From the NCBI GenBank assembly GCA_021324735.1, contig JAJPIO010000018.1:186001-250000 (forward strand): a stretch of DNA of 64,000 nucleotides, written 5' to 3'. Shown one piece after another: positions 56,401 to 63,799 of the stretch (the stretch's first letter is position 1; each line of letters begins with the position of its first letter). The notes under the pieces are model-generated. The model had not been told where the DNA came from. It made no database searches and worked only from the letters and a program-made list of their open reading frames with translations. The DNA is from Bacteroidota bacterium. GTDB lineage: Bacteria > Bacteroidota > Ignavibacteria > Palsa-1295. A program made the translations under genes and the position numbers.

Positions 56401-59400
56401 TTAAAGCGCTCATCCACACGATGGAAATCGGCGCTTTCGTCGATCATACCGGCCGTGATGCGGCCAAACTCCGCGAGCTTTAGCTGCGTCGAGCCATTCC
56501 ACGCAAGCCCCGGCTTATCGTTCGCATCGAGCAACCGGAGCTCATCCCACCAGATGTCGGTATTGAGATCATTTTTGCCTGTCTCGTTTTGCATTCCGAG
56601 TACAAAGTAGGGAGCATTGGTAACCGTTGGGCGACCAACAACATGATACTCTGCACCCGGCACATCATTCTGAACCGCAATGTACTTCGATTCATACTGA
56701 TTCGCGCCCATTTGCGACTTGATGTTGATCAGGGTGCTAAAATCGATATGTATGTTCTGCCAACCTCCAACCAACGGACGTCGATACTCGTAATAGTCAT
56801 ATTGATCGGTACCAAAACGAACATACACCCATACCCGATTAATAGTATCTTTTACCGAACCTAAGGAAGCCGTGGGAAGCGTTGCGGAATCCCCGTGTAC
56901 CCATATCGCCATTGAACGATAATTAAAAATATCGTTCGGTGTTGGAAAGATACGCTGTGCTTCGCGGCGCCCCGTATCTTCAATATGGGAAAGCTGCATG
57001 TTAAGCGATTGCTCGTTACCCTGTATATATCCTTGTCCGGCTGGGATCGTCGCTGCCGCTGCTCCGGGTGGTGTATGGTAAAAGGTCGGGCTGCCTCCGT
57101 TTTCTTCAATATTAACGTAGTTGACCTTGAGCGATGTATCCGCAATGGGATTTTGTGCATTCAATCCTACCGTACCACGAGTCCACTGACTGCCGACGAG
57201 CATGAATTCATATAGCCGGAAGCTTACGGACTTTTGCACGCCCTTCATCCACAAGCGATAGTACGAAATATTACTGAATGTACTATCCTGCGTACCAACG
57301 ATCCGCTTGAAATCCGCTAACGGTACCCGAAGTTGATACCATGTATTATTCGTATTACCGATGATGTACTTATTCTTCGCCATATTGAGTGGAATCTCGT
57401 ACTCATAGTATCCATCCTGCAAGTCGACCGTGCCGTTTCCATTCAAGTCCTCATTATCGGGCTTGAGGCCAGAGTTTGCATCATTTTCGTTGCCCTCCTG
57501 TCCGTTGACGAAATTTGGATACGCATTATCGATGCTATAATCGTCGTTGCTCGGATCGGATGTATTGAACGCGGTCTGCTTTCCCGGACCGTTCTGGCTA
57601 AAGAATACCCTTTCCGAATCGTCGGTCATACCATCGAGGCCAATATCTTCGCCCGGATCGTAACGGCCGTTACCATTCTTATCTTCGTTCTCGAGGCGTT
57701 TATCCGGGATAATGTCTTCCGACATTTGACCTAGATCGAAGCGAACGGTCGCACTATCGAGATCACCAGGATCGATACCGCGAACCTGTATCCAGAACTC
57801 CACCGCATCGGTGTTCGTAGCAGGCACGTTGAGACCCGGAGCATATTGCATGAGCCCGCCCCACATCTCCTTACTATTTAAGTAGGTCGCATCGGGATAG
57901 GGATTGTAAATACCAGGCTTGCTGGGATCGAACGTAATGTCCATGACCTGCGCGGTCTCGCTTGCCGTCGCCGTTTGTTTATTCGGTTTGATCTCGTGAA
58001 TATCCGGCAACTGCTGCGGTACGGACCAGATCGTCTTCATCTTCAACCGGTTCAACTCGTTATTCCAATAGAGTGAATCGGGATTACTTAGCGAGGGATG
58101 CATCGCCTGAAAAACGCTATCTCCCGGTTGCGATGAAGGCACCCAACGGCCGTAATTAAGGTAGAGAGGAAATTCGTTAAGACCACCTTCAAAATCATCC
58201 AGGTACGCAATGGAAGCCCCATTATCCACGTCCATCGGCGATTTCTCCGTATTCGGATTCGGGATCGAAAGTGCAGCATCGCCGCGAATGCTTAGCTCGG
58301 ATTTATCCTTCAGATTGAAGAACGGCAAGACATTCAACGCATCGGTGACGAACGGCGCATCGAACTTATAGCTGCCATCGGCGCCCCAGATCCAATTCGA
58401 GAGTGGTTCTTCGCCTTGCCGTGTCTTGAGCGTCGGCAAGTGCATCGAGTAATTCATCAGGGTTGTACCGATGACGCCTCGCGGGTTCGCGCCTGCATCG
58501 AAGAGCGGCACTTCGGCACGAAGACCAAGAATATTCTTCGTTGCATTCGTAAAAATATCGTGAACGTCGTACTCGACGTTGATCGCACCGGTATTGATAA
58601 GATCGGAGCGAAGAATAGTGACGGTACCAGAGTTATAATCGACACGGAAATCCTGCCCTTCAGCGAGCGGCGTGCCGCCGATCGTCACTCGTACGCTTCC
58701 CTCTACCAGATTGAACGCGTTGAGATTAAGCGTTGAGGAGATACCACCTGTGAATGTGACGTTGATCGAAACAAGCTTTGTTTCCCGTTGACGAAGCACA
58801 TCCTGAATTTGAGTGTATATCTCGGGCAAATAGAAGCTGGTATCGAACTGAAATTTCTGATCTCCTTCTGCTCGCGCTTTTGCTAACTGGGCATTTTCGT
58901 AGGCGGCCATTGTTTTGCCGAAGGGCTCCAGATAGGGAAAGATAAGGGTACCCGTTCTCTTATCTACAATATAGCCTTGCCCGAATTGGCTGTTGAAATT
59001 ACTTCCAAAATCTACCAATCCATCCGGTGTTTTGTCTGCTGGAGCCGAATTGTTATATCGGTCGAGGCCAGTTACAGAAATGGCCTTGAGCGCTTTTTGA
59101 CGAGGGGCAAACGCCGGATATTCTGCCTGATGACCTCCCGGTTTTTGATCGATGATTCTCGCAGAGAATCCTTTGTCGTCGAAATTGACACCACCAATAT
59201 AGTAGGTGTTCTTAACAATATTTGCCCATCCCTGAGAACCTGAGTTTTTAAACGTCCCTACGGGCTTGATCAATTTTAAAACAATGGAAGTATCGGACGT
59301 CCCTTGTTCACCATATTGTAAATATGGTGCCGTTCCATTCTTAGCCGTTTGATAGCTAACTGCGAGATCCGAGTTAATGTCGTCCGGCTCCTGACTAAGC

Positions 59401-60860
59401 ACCAAGATGCCGGTATACTGATCTACATAATAGCGATTGGTATCTAATTGAAGCCAATACCCCGGGACTCCACCGGGAGGAGGATTCGCACTTTGTGTAC
59501 GATAGTTGGCTGGATAGGTTGTGTTTGCCAGAATTCCCTTTAGATCATAATATGCAATTCCATACCGCCGTCTTGGATCGGTCAAGTTAGTTGTTCGTAC
59601 CCAAACTTGAACACTCTTTGGATCACCTATATACTCGCTTCCGGTCCCAGTAACAGCATTAACATTCGGAGGCAACGTCGAGTAGTAAGGTTCGTAGAAT
59701 TTGATGAATGAGGTATCGAGCCAGAACCTGTTACGTCGATATTCCCACGGCTTGATAATATGTTCGCTGGTGGTACCGGAGCCACCGCCAAACGATTTGC
59801 TTTGGCGCTCCCCTTTCTTCTGAGCTGCGAGCGTTGTAATATATACCGGTCCGAACCGCGAGACTGCTTTTAATCCGAAGAGGTCCTGCTGTGAGCCAAT
59901 ATATTGCGAAGGTACATTCCACGTTACGTTACCGGCGTCGAACTCCTGAATGATCTCATCGGGGAAACCGGTGTAATTGAATTTAAGAAGATTATCGAAC
60001 TGGAACATTCGGTCCGAACCCCAGTCAGCACCGATCTTCAGTTTATCACCGATGGTCCCGTTGGTCGAGACGTTGATCTCCTGTTTGAAGTTAAGTCCCG
60101 TTTCAGAGCCGAAAAAGTTTGCGCCAGCCGTTGCATAGGTTTGCTGATCGCGGTACGCCAGGTGCACCGCCACATCACCATTGATTCGGAGATTGATCGA
60201 AGGCCGCCCAAAGATCGTTGGTACCACGCTGGGTGGTATCGGAATTTGGATCGTGTTATAATCGCCGAGAATTCCCGTCGTTGCCTCGACGCTCTTACCG
60301 GTATCGTACTGCTTGTGCATCGCAGCGCGGTAGCCGTTCTCTAACTGTTCTTCCTCTTGCTGCTTTAAATAGACATCCAGAGCGTTCTCACTGGGAATGC
60401 GAGTATCGCCTCCTAAAAATTGATCGTGCTGGATCACATTACCGGCAGAATCGAATTCGACCGTCCGTTTAACAGGCGAATTCAGAAATCCGGGAAGTTC
60501 TGGTCGCTCGGGTGATACCGCTGGTGAAGGCTCTTCAGGCGGCGGCGGCGTAACGACGATCTGCCCTTTGGTCGTATCCGGCCCTTGGAATAATTTTGAG
60601 AACTGGCCGAATAAATTAGTGACCTTGTGAGAAACAGAATCGTATTGCGTTGAAAGAAAACCCTTGGAGGTATCCTGGGCGGCGAGTGAGGTATCGCGGA
60701 GACCCGGGTTCGTCTCGTTTTTTTCGATGTTCTTCGGCTTGCGGCAGGAATCAAGCGACGCGAGTGTAAACACGAGGACCATGGCGAGGCCAATGCTTTG
60801 GTACCCCGTCATACGGCGCCACGCGTTGCGTCTAGTGGATAAGTTCGGAATCCCTCTCAC
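53427..60860 (-). CDS. sprA: T9SS outer-membrane translocon SprA
   Basis: A ~2,477-residue protein, the usual size for SprA/Sov, which forms the giant beta-barrel pore of the type IX secretion system. Recognised marks: RPSINLRINGDVAVHLAYRD near the plug, RAEVPLFDAG..., GASIAYLDDFEGG, and long stretches of alternating aromatic strands up to the end (SGLISPPTRLIEAGFDVRLKIQ). A signal region (RRNAWRRMTGYQSIGLAMVLVFTLASLDSC) with Arg-rich n-region precedes the chain, with a possible lipidation site at the Cys. Starts: the ATG at 60812 lacks the basic n-region; I prefer the GTG at 60858-60860. A Pro/Arg/Glu-rich, low-complexity insert (about base 55000-55200) is unusual for the barrel. It runs toward the thiamine operon. 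Confidence 0.95.
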   Translation of the reverse strand: MRGIPNLSTRRNAWRRMTGYQSIGLAMVLVFTLASLDSCRKPKNIEKNETNPGLRDTSLAAQDTSKGFLSTQYDSVSHKVTNLFGQFSKLFQGPDTTKGQIVVTPPPPEEPSPAVSPERPELPGFLNSPVKRTVEFDSAGNVIQHDQFLGGDTRIPSENALDVYLKQQEEEQLENGYRAAMHKQYDTGKSVEATTGILGDYNTIQIPIPPSVVPTIFGRPSINLRINGDVAVHLAYRDQQTYATAGANFFGSETGLNFKQEINVSTNGTIGDKLKIGADWGSDRMFQFDNLLKFNYTGFPDEIIQEFDAGNVTWNVPSQYIGSQQDLFGLKAVSRFGPVYITTLAAQKKGERQSKSFGGGSGTTSEHIIKPWEYRRNRFWLDTSFIKFYEPYYSTLPPNVNAVTGTGSEYIGDPKSVQVWVRTTNLTDPRRRYGIAYYDLKGILANTTYPANYRTQSANPPPGGVPGYWLQLDTNRYYVDQYTGILVLSQEPDDINSDLAVSYQTAKNGTAPYLQYGEQGTSDTSIVLKLIKPVGTFKNSGSQGWANIVKNTYYIGGVNFDDKGFSARIIDQKPGGHQAEYPAFAPRQKALKAISVTGLDRYNNSAPADKTPDGLVDFGSNFNSQFGQGYIVDKRTGTLIFPYLEPFGKTMAAYENAQLAKARAEGDQKFQFDTSFYLPEIYTQIQDVLRQRETKLVSINVTFTGGISSTLNLNAFNLVEGSVRVTIGGTPLAEGQDFRVDYNSGTVTILRSDLINTGAINVEYDVHDIFTNATKNILGLRAEVPLFDAGANPRGVIGTTLMNYSMHLPTLKTRQGEEPLSNWIWGADGSYKFDAPFVTDALNVLPFFNLKDKSELSIRGDAALSIPNPNTEKSPMDVDNGASIAYLDDFEGGLNEFPLYLNYGRWVPSSQPGDSVFQAMHPSLSNPDSLYWNNELNRLKMKTIWSVPQQLPDIHEIKPNKQTATASETAQVMDITFDPSKPGIYNPYPDATYLNSKEMWGGLMQYAPGLNVPATNTDAVEFWIQVRGIDPGDLDSATVRFDLGQMSEDIIPDKRLENEDKNGNGRYDPGEDIGLDGMTDDSERVFFSQNGPGKQTAFNTSDPSNDDYSIDNAYPNFVNGQEGNENDANSGLKPDNEDLNGNGTVDLQDGYYEYEIPLNMAKNKYIIGNTNNTWYQLRVPLADFKRIVGTQDSTFSNISYYRLWMKGVQKSVSFRLYEFMLVGSQWTRGTVGLNAQNPIADTSLKVNYVNIEENGGSPTFYHTPPGAAAATIPAGQGYIQGNEQSLNMQLSHIEDTGRREAQRIFPTPNDIFNYRSMAIWVHGDSATLPTASLGSVKDTINRVWVYVRFGTDQYDYYEYRRPLVGGWQNIHIDFSTLINIKSQMGANQYESKYIAVQNDVPGAEYHVVGRPTVTNAPYFVLGMQNETGKNDLNTDIWWDELRLLDANDKPGLAWNGSTQLKLAEFGRITAGMIDESADFHRVDERFNTTRSTNINWNVTGEFSMEKLLPKWMEDKQSKLPLTISHAESILRPKYIVNTDVALDDAIAAVNATDTLNATQKQAIIDSLNVNNETLQIKNSIGLSDIELRFPGTFFLIPALVNRLTFGFGYGEAFLRSPQLEFDRTWSWTASARYSLPQLPGLGLTPFRWFGNTTILIGPYANWTVNLLPNNVSFAVAATRGRDHQLSRITTLTLPPEGSTTEDTLDVLRSRVPLINRVFTATRGMQINWKPFEGGMLSPNFDYSLDVSSNLAGLETYGQFNQPTTLDANGNPIYNYDSIYYYQRNVSDIMRDIFFKDGALVRPGVDYNASQKLHMSTFPRLPGLFGLEKLVRPVFDYRVEYRWLNAQTNLQNAKQGAWNNTITTGLELNVRDLGVMLFGKPVAEEQPQRGVRGRDRTQLGMVPEEIPEHGAEERESPMPRPRNEPRNPVERGEEMRPQMQPNPLGRNKYITDTLHRPAVTAPLDTVGKVHSRGVGTAGMPDREFVVDTVITPEAPPVEVPTEMAESKPPITLKELAQDIIQKPLFDWNGTRFNFTQTNSSLNNALAGTGSGITNFLARGFFAPEDDQNGPSRAYQLGLITDPAGRLLFHWLPTFPFLSFSVRHGLRAADPFGGSTDVTDAFNETNNFELSTSRPLWNGASINLNWKVSFGYDEHDALHINSFGQDSLMYAAKGGDVSRTFFSIPPLPFIGSSVLQSGIIRVGELYKEKVDAEAAAEGRNLVNYQNARDSLAPEVHNRIEREAFMQGFETLPLFTSMLREYLPRLNYSFSWSGLEKLPFFSFADHASIRNAYNGTYRRSFRQDPGDSLTLTSLQTIVYGFRPLIAFDMSWDKLWGGRLTSSLNYDTQTEWAADYASTRITKRLSTTFGITANFTREGLSIPFFKLNLKNQFGASFTLSQTISADSYYNFWSIDQVGADGISNGGLTKTTIEPRVRYDVSSQLTMEAFYRYERTTPAASGLISPPTRLIEAGFDVRLKIQ

Positions 60861-61031
60861 CAACGATACGATCGACTCACTTGCAGGATTATCATCCTAA
60901 TACGCCACACTGCGTCCGCCAGGCTCTTATAGCCCGAACGGACACTCCGCGCACGAACCGTGCACGGCATTTTTCTTCTTACATCAAGGTGCCCAGCCAA
61001 GTATGGGATGGGCGTTAAACGGTCACAAGGA

Positions 61032-61073
61032 GTCGATAGCAGTCAGAATTAAGTCGTTAGCAGCCAGAATTAT
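61032..61073. repeat. Two 21-bp imperfect tandem repeats
   Basis: GTCGATAGCAGTCAGAATTA (61032-61051) is followed by GTCGTTAGCAGCCAGAATTA (61053-61072), offset 21 bases and differing at two positions in these 20. The second copy runs into TATAAT (61071-61076). Confidence 0.8.
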
Positions 61074-61082
61074 AATAGATGA

Positions 61083-61213
61083 GCGCGATAACCGAGAACG
61101 AAGGATAATCCATTGAGGCAGTGTCGGATTCCCAAAAAATGTGCTTCACGAGAGTACGAGAGGCTTCACTGCCAGTTTCAACGCCACCCTACCCGAGCGG
61201 CGTTCCTTTTTTT
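61083..61213 (+). ncRNA. Candidate small RNA with long-range stem and terminator
   Basis: TATAAT lies at 61071-61076, giving a predicted start near 61083. Inside, GGCAGTG (61117-61123) can pair with CACTGCC (61167-61173). The 3' end is AACGCC (61180-61185) with GGCGTT (61199-61204) followed by CC and seven T, a good intrinsic terminator in the plus direction. No plus-strand gene is upstream. The -35 box is poor (TTAAGT near 61049). It could be a 6S-like or trans-acting RNA, but this is unproven. Confidence 0.35.
61180..61213 (+). terminator. Plus-strand intrinsic terminator without an upstream gene
   Basis: A 6-bp stem AACGCC/GGCGTT, a 13-base loop and then CCTTTTTTT. It is complete in the plus direction. 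It separates the intergenic sequence from the DUF1761 promoter. Confidence 0.6.
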
Positions 61214-61217
61214 GTGA

Positions 61218-61261
61218 CCTAACCGATCATTTCATGGGACTTAGCCGATGATTTCATGGGA
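61218..61261. repeat. Two 22-bp imperfect tandem repeats
   Basis: CCTAACCGATCATTTCATGG (61218-61237) and CTTAGCCGATGATTTCATGG (61240-61259) head two 22-base copies that end in GA; 19 of 22 positions match. They lie ~70 bases before the DUF1761 promoter and could be a regulator site. Confidence 0.8.
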
Positions 61262-61330
61262 TTCGCGCGGCACATGATCGCATGCCGGCACACTTGAACT
61301 TGACCTCATGACCGCTTGATCCATTTTTCG

Positions 61331-61338
61331 TACTTTTG
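61331..61338 (+). promoter_or_regulatory. Bacteroidetes-type -7 element for the DUF1761 gene
   Basis: TACTTTTG matches TAnnTTTG exactly, giving a start near 61344 and a leader of about 58 bases. The context CTTGATCC...TTCG before it resembles that of sucD. A TTG 12 bases upstream is closer than the classical spacing. Confidence 0.55.
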
Positions 61339-61401
61339 CCCGGTATTAGTTGTGCGGGCATACCCACGCCCTGTTCATTCATTTTCTACACCGTTCTTAC
61401 T

Positions 61402-61806
61402 ATGTCAAACATTAACTGGCTTGCAGTACTTGTCGGAGCGTTAGCGTACTTTTTTCTCGGATTCCTGTGGTTTCAGGTTCTTTTTGGCAAGACCTGGTCT
61501 CGGGAGCACGGAATGAAAATGGACACCCCACCCAGCGGATCCCAGATGGGCAAGCTTCTTTTCAAGAGCTTCTTAGGTAACTTATTGGCAGTAATTGCTT
61601 TAGCGCTTCTGATCAGCTATGCCCATGGCGGCGGCTGGATGCGTTGCGCGAAGATCGGGGCCGTCGCTGGGTTCGGCGTTGCCGGCGGTTCCTTCTGGAT
61701 GAATTACAACTGGCTCGGCAAATCCTTCCTTCTCTGGACGATCGATACTGCGTATTACACGCTTGGCGCCGCTATTGCCGGAGCCATTATAGGCGCCTGG
61801 GGCTAA
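61402..61806 (+). CDS. DUF1761 family membrane protein
   Basis: A 134-residue protein with four hydrophobic segments: NWLAVLVGALAYFFLGFLWF, NLLAVIALALLISYA, GAVAGFGVAGGSFWMNYN and TLGAAIAGAIIGAWG. The pattern with WLGKSFLLWTIDTAYY matches DUF1761. Function unknown. The frame is open 22 codons further upstream (to 61336), but the ATG at 61402 has the family N-terminus and follows the promoter. It is 80 bases before arsR. Confidence 0.8.
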   Translation: MSNINWLAVLVGALAYFFLGFLWFQVLFGKTWSREHGMKMDTPPSGSQMGKLLFKSFLGNLLAVIALALLISYAHGGGWMRCAKIGAVAGFGVAGGSFWMNYNWLGKSFLLWTIDTAYYTLGAAIAGAIIGAWG

Positions 61807-61852
61807 TCGTCCGATCGGTCTGACTCCTAAGAGCAAAAAACGCTTTTTAAAC

Positions 61853-61899
61853 ATGTAACCAAAAAGTTACATATATTTGTAACCAGATGGTTACAAATA
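61853..61899. promoter_or_regulatory. Double palindromic operator overlapping the arsR promoter and start codon
   Basis: Palindrome 1 (61853-61872) has 7-bp arms ATGTAAC/GTTACAT around 6 bases. Palindrome 2 (61874-61899) has perfect 11-bp arms TATTTGTAACC/GGTTACAAATA around AGAT. Centres are 24 bp apart. The -7 element TATATTTG (61872-61879) and the arsR ATG (61887-61889) both lie within it, so a bound ArsR dimer would block the promoter and the start. Confidence 0.85.
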
Positions 61900-62282
61900 C
61901 ACTCCGACGAGACCCCTTCCACGCGATCGCCGATCCGCATCGCCGCGCGATCCTGAGTCTGGTGGCGAAGGAACGTCTCACGCTCAATCGTGTGGCCGAG
62001 CACTTTACGATCAGCCGGCCCGCTATTTCCAAGCACATCAAAATTTTATCCGAAGCCGGACTTATCCGCATTGACCAACGCGGACGCGAGCGCTATTGCG
62101 AAGCAAAACTCGATGGACTGAATGAAGTCACCGATTGGATCGAAGAGTACAGAAAGCTTTGGGAAGCCCGCTTCGATCGGCTCGAACAGTATTTAGCAGA
62201 ACTTCAGGCGAAAGAAGCTAAGTCCCCTGCTCCGAAGAACATATCACCAATAACTCCTAAGAAACATGGCCGCCGAACATAA
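61887..62282 (+). CDS. ArsR-family transcriptional regulator
   Basis: A 131-residue winged-helix protein. The ArsR start DPFHAIADPHRRAILSLVAK, the recognition helix TISRPAISKHIKIL and a basic wing (RIDQRGRERYCEAKLD) are present. Only one Cys is present and no CxC/metal site is seen, so it belongs to the non-metal SdpR-like group that often pairs with SRPBCC proteins. The only in-frame ATG is at 61887; no SD is visible before it, and the predicted transcript starts within a few bases, so the message may be leaderless. It overlaps the next gene by 17 bases (or 4-base gap if the later start is used). Confidence 0.93.
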   Translation: MVTNTLRRDPFHAIADPHRRAILSLVAKERLTLNRVAEHFTISRPAISKHIKILSEAGLIRIDQRGRERYCEAKLDGLNEVTDWIEEYRKLWEARFDRLEQYLAELQAKEAKSPAPKNISPITPKKHGRRT

Positions 62283-62838
62283 TAAAATGAGTGTCGAACA
62301 AAATAAGATGACCATTGAAATTGCAGATCGAGAAGTAATTATGACTCGAGTCGTCAATGCTCCTCGAGAATTAGTATTCGAGGTATGGACAAATGCAGAA
62401 CACCTCTCTCGGTGGTTTGCCCCCCAGGGATTCGAGACCACGGCCGAAACCGATCCGCGACCTGGTGGCGCCTTTCGCATCGTGATGCACGCAACCGAAG
62501 CATTACCACCGGAATTTGCTGGCGATTATCCAATGAAAGGTATCTATCAGGAGTTTGTACCTCCTGAACGCATCGTCTTTACCAGCGATCTTTCCGAGCA
62601 CTCCGAGAAGTGGAAAGAACAATTGTTCGAACACTGTGGAACGAGAGGTGACGATGCCCTACTATCGGTGGCAACGGTAACGTTCGATGATCTTGGTGGC
62701 AAAACAAAGATCACCGTACGATCGAGATTTGCCTCCAACGCAATTCGAGATGGCTACGTAAAGACTGGCATGAACGAGGGATGGGAGCAGACCTTCGATC
62801 GACTTGCCTCATTGGTAAACGATCTTGCACGGCAATGA
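62266..62838 (+). CDS. SRPBCC (AHSA1-type) protein
   Basis: A 190-residue protein of the START-like SRPBCC fold: MTRVVNAPRELVFEVWTNAEHLSRWFAPQGFETTAE, RPGGAFRIVMH, VPPERIVFTSD, KTKITVRSRF, MNEGWEQTFDRLA. The fold forms a hydrophobic cavity for a small ligand. A second start, the ATG at 62287 (7 codons in), is also possible and lies 4 bases after arsR's stop. The ArsR-SRPBCC pair suggests a ligand-sensing detoxification role, as is common in such pairs. It overlaps the methyltransferase-like gene by 4 bases (ATGA). Confidence 0.92.
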   Translation: MAAEHNKMSVEQNKMTIEIADREVIMTRVVNAPRELVFEVWTNAEHLSRWFAPQGFETTAETDPRPGGAFRIVMHATEALPPEFAGDYPMKGIYQEFVPPERIVFTSDLSEHSEKWKEQLFEHCGTRGDDALLSVATVTFDDLGGKTKITVRSRFASNAIRDGYVKTGMNEGWEQTFDRLASLVNDLARQ

Positions 62839-63305
62839 GCGTAAAAAGCTGGCTGCATAACGAGCGTGGCGAGTGGTACGTGATCGTACAAATCGTACTA
62901 TTAACAATAGTTATGGCCTCGCCAAAGTGGGATGCGCAGCGCCTTGAAACGCCGATCGTCATTGTTGGCGGAATACTTTGCGTTATCGGCGCGTGCTTCT
63001 CACTCATCGGTGTGGCCGGTCTTGGCAAGAATTTATCGCCCTATCCAAAACCAAAAGAGGAATCGGAATTGATCGAACGTGGAGTCTACTCCATCGTGCG
63101 TCATCCGATCTATTGTGGCCTTATTCTTTTCGCATTTGGGTGGTCGTTCGCATGGGGCAGTTGGAGCGCTTTCTTTTTCGCGGTCGCGCTTTTTATCTTT
63201 TTCGATCTTAAATCACGAAAAGAAGAAGTGTGGCTCGATAAAAAATTCTCAACGTACCAGGACTACCGTCATCGGGTAAGAAAGCTTATTCCCTTTATCT
63301 ATTGA
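62835..63305 (+). CDS. Isoprenylcysteine carboxyl methyltransferase-like membrane protein
   Basis: A 156-residue protein. Three hydrophobic segments (IVQIVLLTIVMA, IVIVGGILCVIGACFSLIGVAGLG, FAFGWSFAWGSWSAFFFAVALFIFFDLK) and the family end VRHPIYCGLILFAFGWS...RKEEVWLDKKFSTYQDYRHRVRKLIP with RHPxY match the ICMT/PEMT group. Bacterial members methylate phospholipids or other lipids; the substrate is not known. The frame starts 18 codons earlier (62781), but the ATG at 62835 overlaps the SRPBCC stop (ATGA) and is preferred. Confidence 0.88.
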   Translation: MSVKSWLHNERGEWYVIVQIVLLTIVMASPKWDAQRLETPIVIVGGILCVIGACFSLIGVAGLGKNLSPYPKPKEESELIERGVYSIVRHPIYCGLILFAFGWSFAWGSWSAFFFAVALFIFFDLKSRKEEVWLDKKFSTYQDYRHRVRKLIPFIY

Positions 63306-63335
63306 TTAGTCGCTTAACTTTTTCGCTATATAAAT

Positions 63336-63788
63336 ATGGGTAATAGCAATCGCGAGATCCGTTCGTCACGTTTGCTCGATGCACCGCGCGAGCTTGTGTG
63401 GAAAGCATTCACCGATCCCGAGCACATTAAACAATGGTGGGGGCCGAACGGCTTTACGAATACCATTCACAAAATGGATGTACGGCGCGGAGGCGAATGG
63501 AATTTTATTATGCACGGGCCCGATGGCACTAATTATAGAAATGAGATCCATTACGTTGAAGTAACGGCTCCCGAGCGGCTCGTACTCTCTCACGGACCGA
63601 CTCCTCGGTTTCAAATGACCATTGAACTGTTCGACCGAGGTTCTAAGACAGAAGTACACTGGTGCAATCTCTTCGAGACCGAAGAAGATTATAAGCGGGC
63701 TGTCGAGGTATTTCACGCTATCGAGGGACAGAAACAGACGATCGACCGATTGGAAAGCTATCTCAGTTCTAATTTTCAACCACACTAA
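63336..63788 (+). CDS. Second SRPBCC (AHSA1-type) protein
   Basis: A 150-residue SRPBCC protein, with SRLLDAPRELVWKAFTDPEHIKQWWGPNGF, RRGGEWNFIMHGPDG and APERLVLSHG. It resembles the 62266 protein at the same positions, so a paralogue pair flanks the methyltransferase-like gene. It is 30 bases after that gene; no own promoter is obvious. Confidence 0.93.
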   Translation: MGNSNREIRSSRLLDAPRELVWKAFTDPEHIKQWWGPNGFTNTIHKMDVRRGGEWNFIMHGPDGTNYRNEIHYVEVTAPERLVLSHGPTPRFQMTIELFDRGSKTEVHWCNLFETEEDYKRAVEVFHAIEGQKQTIDRLESYLSSNFQPH

Positions 63789-63799
63789 TACACAGCAAT

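Larger units (their letters stand above)
60864..61401. other. 538-base divergent intergenic region
   Basis: This lies between sprA (minus) and the DUF1761 gene (plus). It holds two tandem duplications, a possible small RNA with terminator, and a promoter for the DUF1761 gene (separate entries). No protein-coding gene is supported. The sprA promoter must also lie here, but I did not see a clear element. Confidence 0.6.
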
